Origin: Ignavibacteriaceae bacterium
GTDB lineage: Bacteria; Bacteroidota; Ignavibacteria; Ignavibacteriales; Ignavibacteriaceae
Assembly (NCBI GenBank): GCA_022865965.1
Contig: JALHTS010000129.1
Coordinates: 1-7,580 of the forward strand
DNA: 7,580 nt
Direction: 5' to 3'
Position numbers and translations under genes: made by a program. The notes beneath the pieces were generated by a model. It was given only the letters and a program-made list of their open reading frames with translations, was not told the DNA's origin and made no database searches. Below, one piece after another: positions 4,855-7,580 of the stretch. Each line of letters opens with the position of its first letter. Position 1 is the stretch's first letter.

Positions 4855-6342
4855 TTATTTAAGATCCGTTGTAGTGAGTTGAAACCAGTGCTTAATCTTT
4901 TCTAACTCGCTACCATCAACGGACATGTGATAAAATTCATTTTTGGTTTTATCATATCTGTAATCTTTTTCCCATTCAGAAATATTCGCTACAATTTCTC
5001 TGATCCCATCTAAGATAATTTTAAGTTCTTCATCTGTCATGGTTGGATGAATTGATATTCTCACCCAGCCGGGTTTATCGGAAAAATCACCCTGATCTAT
5101 TTTATCTGTAATCATCTTTGATCTTGTAGGGTCAACGTGCAGTAAATTATGTCCGTAAGTTCCTGCACAGGAACATCCGCCTCTTACCTGAATTCCATAT
5201 CGGTCGTTCAGTAATTTCACAACTAAATTATAATGAATATCTTCAACATAAAACGAAATAGCACCTAAACGATGATAAGCATTCTTCGCGAGTATATGAA
5301 CTTTTGGAATTCTTTGTAATTCATTGAGAGCTTTTTTAACTAATTCCTCTTCGCGCTCACGAATATTATCTGTACCCATTTCTTCTTTAAGTTTAATACA
5401 TAAAGCAGCTTTTATTGTTTGAAGAAATGCAGGAGTTCCGCCGTCTTCACGAAGTTCAATATTATTAACAAATTTATGCTGACCCCATGGATTCGTCCAA
5501 TCGACTGTTCCACCGCCGGGAAGATCAGGCACTCTGTTTTTGTAAAGCTTAGAATCAAAAATCAGAACTCCTGATGTTCCGGGTCCGCCTAAAAACTTAT
5601 GAGGAGAGAAAAATATTGCATCAAGTTTTGCTTCAGGGTCAGGAGGATGCATATCAATATTTACATAAGGAGCTGCACAGGCAAAATCAACGAAACAATA
5701 TCCTCCATTCTGATGCATAATTTTTGCAAGTTCATAATATGGGGGCTCAATGCCGGTTACATTTGAAGCCGCAGTAAATGCACCGATTTTTAATGTTCTG
5801 TTTTTATAATGTATGATTTTTTCTCTTAGACTATTTACATCAACGAAACCGTCTTCATCAGGATCAATAACCACAACGTCAGCAATGGTTTCAAGCCAGG
5901 TTGTTTGGTTTGAATGATGCTCCATATGTGAAACGAATACAACCGGTCGTAATTCTTCAGTGAGATTTATGTAGTCTTTAACCTGTTCAGGAACTTTTAA
6001 TCCGAGTATTCTTTGGAACTTACAAATCATAGCGGTCATTCCGCTGCCAGCGGTGATAATTACATCATCTTTACCCGTGTTGCAATGTTTTTTAATTATT
6101 TCGTGAGCTTCGTGATATGAGAGTGTCATAGATGTGCCGGTTAAACTAGATTCAGTATGAGTGTTACCCACAAGCGGACCGAACACTTCACACATTTTTT
6201 CTTCAATCGGTTTATACATTCTTCCGCTTGCAATCCAATCGGCATAAATTAGCTTTTTTTCTCCATAAGGAGTTGTAAACTTAAAATCATGTCCTACAAT
6301 ATTTTTTCTGAATTTCAGAAAATATTTTTCTAAATTGTTCAT
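4855..6342 (-). CDS. Class V aminotransferase-fold PLP enzyme, cysteine desulfurase-like
   Basis: A 495-residue cytoplasmic PLP enzyme of the class V aminotransferase / SufS-like superfamily, numbered from the ATG ending at 6342. The PLP lysine is Lys249 in FFSPHKFLGGPG. Asp219 in FVDFA should contact the PLP ring nitrogen, EHHSN (141-145) stacks on the cofactor, and TAGSGMTAM (97-105) resembles the phosphate-binding turn. QVRGGCSCAGTYGH (385-398) aligns with the SufS catalytic loop R-x-G-H-H-C-A, so Cys392 matches the persulfide cysteine and Cys390 is an additional one (a C-S-C motif). It is roughly 90 residues longer than SufS, including a C-terminal extension after about residue 450. Cysteine desulfuration, or lyase action on a related amino acid, is the likely chemistry; the true substrate is unknown. 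No suf or isc scaffold gene lies beside it. The start at the third codon of the longest frame was chosen from the AAGG spacing. It heads a probable operon with the cytidylate-kinase-like gene. Confidence 0.88.
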   Translation of the reverse strand: MNNLEKYFLKFRKNIVGHDFKFTTPYGEKKLIYADWIASGRMYKPIEEKMCEVFGPLVGNTHTESSLTGTSMTLSYHEAHEIIKKHCNTGKDDVIITAGSGMTAMICKFQRILGLKVPEQVKDYINLTEELRPVVFVSHMEHHSNQTTWLETIADVVVIDPDEDGFVDVNSLREKIIHYKNRTLKIGAFTAASNVTGIEPPYYELAKIMHQNGGYCFVDFACAAPYVNIDMHPPDPEAKLDAIFFSPHKFLGGPGTSGVLIFDSKLYKNRVPDLPGGGTVDWTNPWGQHKFVNNIELREDGGTPAFLQTIKAALCIKLKEEMGTDNIREREEELVKKALNELQRIPKVHILAKNAYHRLGAISFYVEDIHYNLVVKLLNDRYGIQVRGGCSCAGTYGHNLLHVDPTRSKMITDKIDQGDFSDKPGWVRISIHPTMTDEELKIILDGIREIVANISEWEKDYRYDKTKNEFYHMSVDGSELEKIKHWFQLTTTDLK

Positions 6343-6348
6343 CCTCAT

Positions 6349-6468
6349 ACCTTGATAAGTTATTCGCCTTAAATATAATAATTTAGAATGAGTTCCGCAT
6401 TTAACTTTTTAAAGGATAAGGATTTGGTTAAATTTGAATCGGAAATCAAAACAAATGAAATTCTAATT
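6349..6468. other. Divergent intergenic region with start signals for both flanking genes
   Basis: This 120-bp A+T-rich stretch separates the minus-strand class V enzyme gene from the plus-strand serine hydrolase and must hold both promoters. I find no convincing -35/-10 pair in either direction. It contains AAAGGATAAGG (6411-6421), which resembles a ribosome binding site but is about 48 bp from the preferred hydrolase start. The hydrolase reading frame stays open back to an ATG at 6388. Confidence 0.4.
6350..6353 (-). promoter_or_regulatory. Ribosome binding site deciding the class V enzyme start
   Basis: On the minus strand AAGG is followed by two in-frame ATGs encoding Met-Arg-Met. The first ATG (6346-6348) is one base from AAGG, too close, whereas the second (6340-6342) is seven bases away. 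The second start, giving 495 residues, is therefore preferred over 497. Confidence 0.55.
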
Positions 6469-7580
6469 ATGATAAGAAATATAACGTTTCTTTTCCTGCT
6501 TGCATTTATTTTCACTTCATGCCTTAGTGCACAGGAAGACCAGACAAAACAATATCATTTTTCAGGAGTTGATGAATTATTTGATAATGCCATCAAAGAA
6601 AAAATATTTTCTGGTGCAGTACTTCTGTTTTGGAAAGATGGAGAAATTCTTCTTGAAAAATCTTACGGAAAATTTTCTTATGAAGAAGATTCAACGCCGA
6701 TTAGCAATGAAACAATATTTGATCTTGCCTCACTTACAAAAGTTGTTGCAACCACTACTGTCGCAATGATTTGTTTTGATAGAAATTTATTTAATCTCGA
6801 TGATAAAGTAGTAAGTTTTATCCCTGAATTCGGAGTTAATAACAAAGAAAATATTACCATAAAAAACTTACTTGTTCATAACAGTGGTTTACCTGCCTGG
6901 AAAAAATTTTACGGACGTGGATTAAATGAATCTTCTATTTTGGATGAAATATATAACTCCGAACTTGAATATGAACCCGGGACACAAATGGTTTACTCAG
7001 ATCTCGGAATAATTACTCTGGGAAAGATTATCGAAAAAGTCTCCGGTTTAACTTTAGATGAATTTTGCAGGAAAGAAATTTTTAAATCATTAGGAATGAA
7101 TTTAACTTTCTACAACCCGAATGATTCGCTGAAAAAATATTGTGCACCAACGGAGATTGATAACAACTGGCGAAATAAATTGCTTCAGGGTGAAGTGCAC
7201 GATGAAACCGCAGCAATGTTAAATGGAGTTGCCGGTCACGCAGGACTTTTTTCAACAGCTAATGACTTAAGCAAGTTTATGACTATGATAATGAACAAAG
7301 GCAGTTTTAATAAAAAGAAAATTATTAATAAAAAAACGATTGAGATGTTTACCAAAAAACAATCCGATCAAAGTTCAAGAGCATTGGGCTGGGATACTAA
7401 ATCAGAAAAAGGATCTTCTGCAGGGAACCTTTTCAGTAAAAATTCTTTCGGTCATACAGGATTTACAGGAACATCAATCTGGGCTGATCCGGAAAGAAAT
7501 TTATTCGTTGTTTTTTTAACAAACAGAGTTTATCCTTCAAGAGAGAATACAAAAATTATTTCATTCAGACCACTTCTTCA
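6469..7580 (+). CDS. Exported serine hydrolase, class C beta-lactamase / penicillin-binding family, 3' end outside window
   Basis: The frame is open from ATG 6469 to the window edge (370 codons, no stop), so the gene is truncated on the right. The N-terminus MIRNITFLFLLAFIFTSCLSAQ is a signal peptide; cleavage may be after LSA (signal peptidase I), or at Cys18 if it is a lipoprotein, although the FTSC lipobox is imperfect. The catalytic motifs of the fold are present: S-x-x-K as SLTK (Ser88, Lys91), the Tyr motif as YSD (Tyr176), and the KTG-equivalent HTG in FGHTGFTGTS (327-336). VHDETAAMLNGVAGHAGLFS and FLTNRVYPSREN are characteristic of a subgroup related to B. subtilis YbbE, found near muropeptide-recycling enzymes. 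It probably acts in the periplasm or on the outer membrane as a peptidase or esterase on wall-derived or ester substrates; true beta-lactam resistance is unlikely to be its main role. No good ribosome binding site precedes 6469; the signal peptide decides the start over ATG 6388 and TTG 6424. Confidence 0.9.
   Translation, partial: MIRNITFLFLLAFIFTSCLSAQEDQTKQYHFSGVDELFDNAIKEKIFSGAVLLFWKDGEILLEKSYGKFSYEEDSTPISNETIFDLASLTKVVATTTVAMICFDRNLFNLDDKVVSFIPEFGVNNKENITIKNLLVHNSGLPAWKKFYGRGLNESSILDEIYNSELEYEPGTQMVYSDLGIITLGKIIEKVSGLTLDEFCRKEIFKSLGMNLTFYNPNDSLKKYCAPTEIDNNWRNKLLQGEVHDETAAMLNGVAGHAGLFSTANDLSKFMTMIMNKGSFNKKKIINKKTIEMFTKKQSDQSSRALGWDTKSEKGSSAGNLFSKNSFGHTGFTGTSIWADPERNLFVVFLTNRVYPSRENTKIISFRPLL

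Noticed and set aside
6500..6769. 89-codon plus-strand frame inside the serine hydrolase
   Set aside because: It is a shadow in another frame; the frame from 6469 carries the signal peptide and the SLTK, YSD and HTG catalytic motifs.
6678..6860. 60-codon minus-strand frame opposite the serine hydrolase
   Set aside because: It is antisense to the region coding for the catalytic SLTK motif, and shows no family features.
1..7580. CRISPR array, insertion sequence, tRNA or rRNA gene
   Set aside because: No regularly spaced repeats, transposase, terminal inverted repeats, or tRNA/rRNA-like sequence were seen; all gaps between genes are about 124 bp or less.

Overview
This is an A+T-rich, gene-dense chromosomal window with no mobile element, CRISPR array or RNA gene that I can recognise. 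The protein families, the mix of good and poor Shine-Dalgarno sites and the style of the two-component system suggest the Bacteroidota/Chlorobiota/Ignavibacteriota group. My best guess is an Ignavibacteria-like organism, but this is inference from protein flavour; no rRNA or marker gene is present.

Layout. (1) Positions 2-583 (+) hold the C-terminal half of a trans-sulfuration PLP enzyme (cystathionine gamma-synthase / methionine gamma-lyase type), closed by a clear intrinsic terminator at 606-634. (2) Positions 690-1334 (+) encode a small exported or membrane-anchored TPR protein of unknown role. (3) Positions 1459-4071 (+) hold a three-gene signalling module: a LiaF-like four-helix membrane protein, a LytS-type sensor histidine kinase 9 bp downstream, and a LytTR-family response regulator 90 bp further on with its own near-consensus sigma-70-type promoter. 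(4) Positions 4084-6342 (-) are a probable two-gene operon: a class V aminotransferase / cysteine desulfurase-like enzyme followed by a cytidylate-kinase-like P-loop protein. It converges on the response regulator with only 12 bp between stop codons. (5) From 6469 to the right edge (+) runs a serine hydrolase of the beta-lactamase / penicillin-binding class C family, divergent from the aminotransferase and cut by the window end.

How the genes may work together. The LiaF-like / LytS / LytTR set looks like an envelope-sensing circuit. The most interesting non-coding signal is a pair of ACCGAT-centred direct repeats, 13 bp with 11 matches and exactly 21 bp apart, just upstream of the LiaF-like gene. 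That period is the classic geometry of a LytTR-domain operator, so the regulator encoded 2 kb downstream is the natural candidate to bind there. The regulator gene's own promoter has an arm of an inverted repeat inside its -35/-10 spacer, with two partner copies about 55-70 bp upstream, which may be a second operator. The other genes (sulfur amino-acid enzyme, desulfurase-like enzyme and kinase-like protein, wall-related serine hydrolase) look like ordinary neighbours, although the substrates of the minus-strand pair are unknown. I do not see strong evidence for a wholly new type of system; the LytTR circuit and the minus-strand pair are the parts most worth following up.
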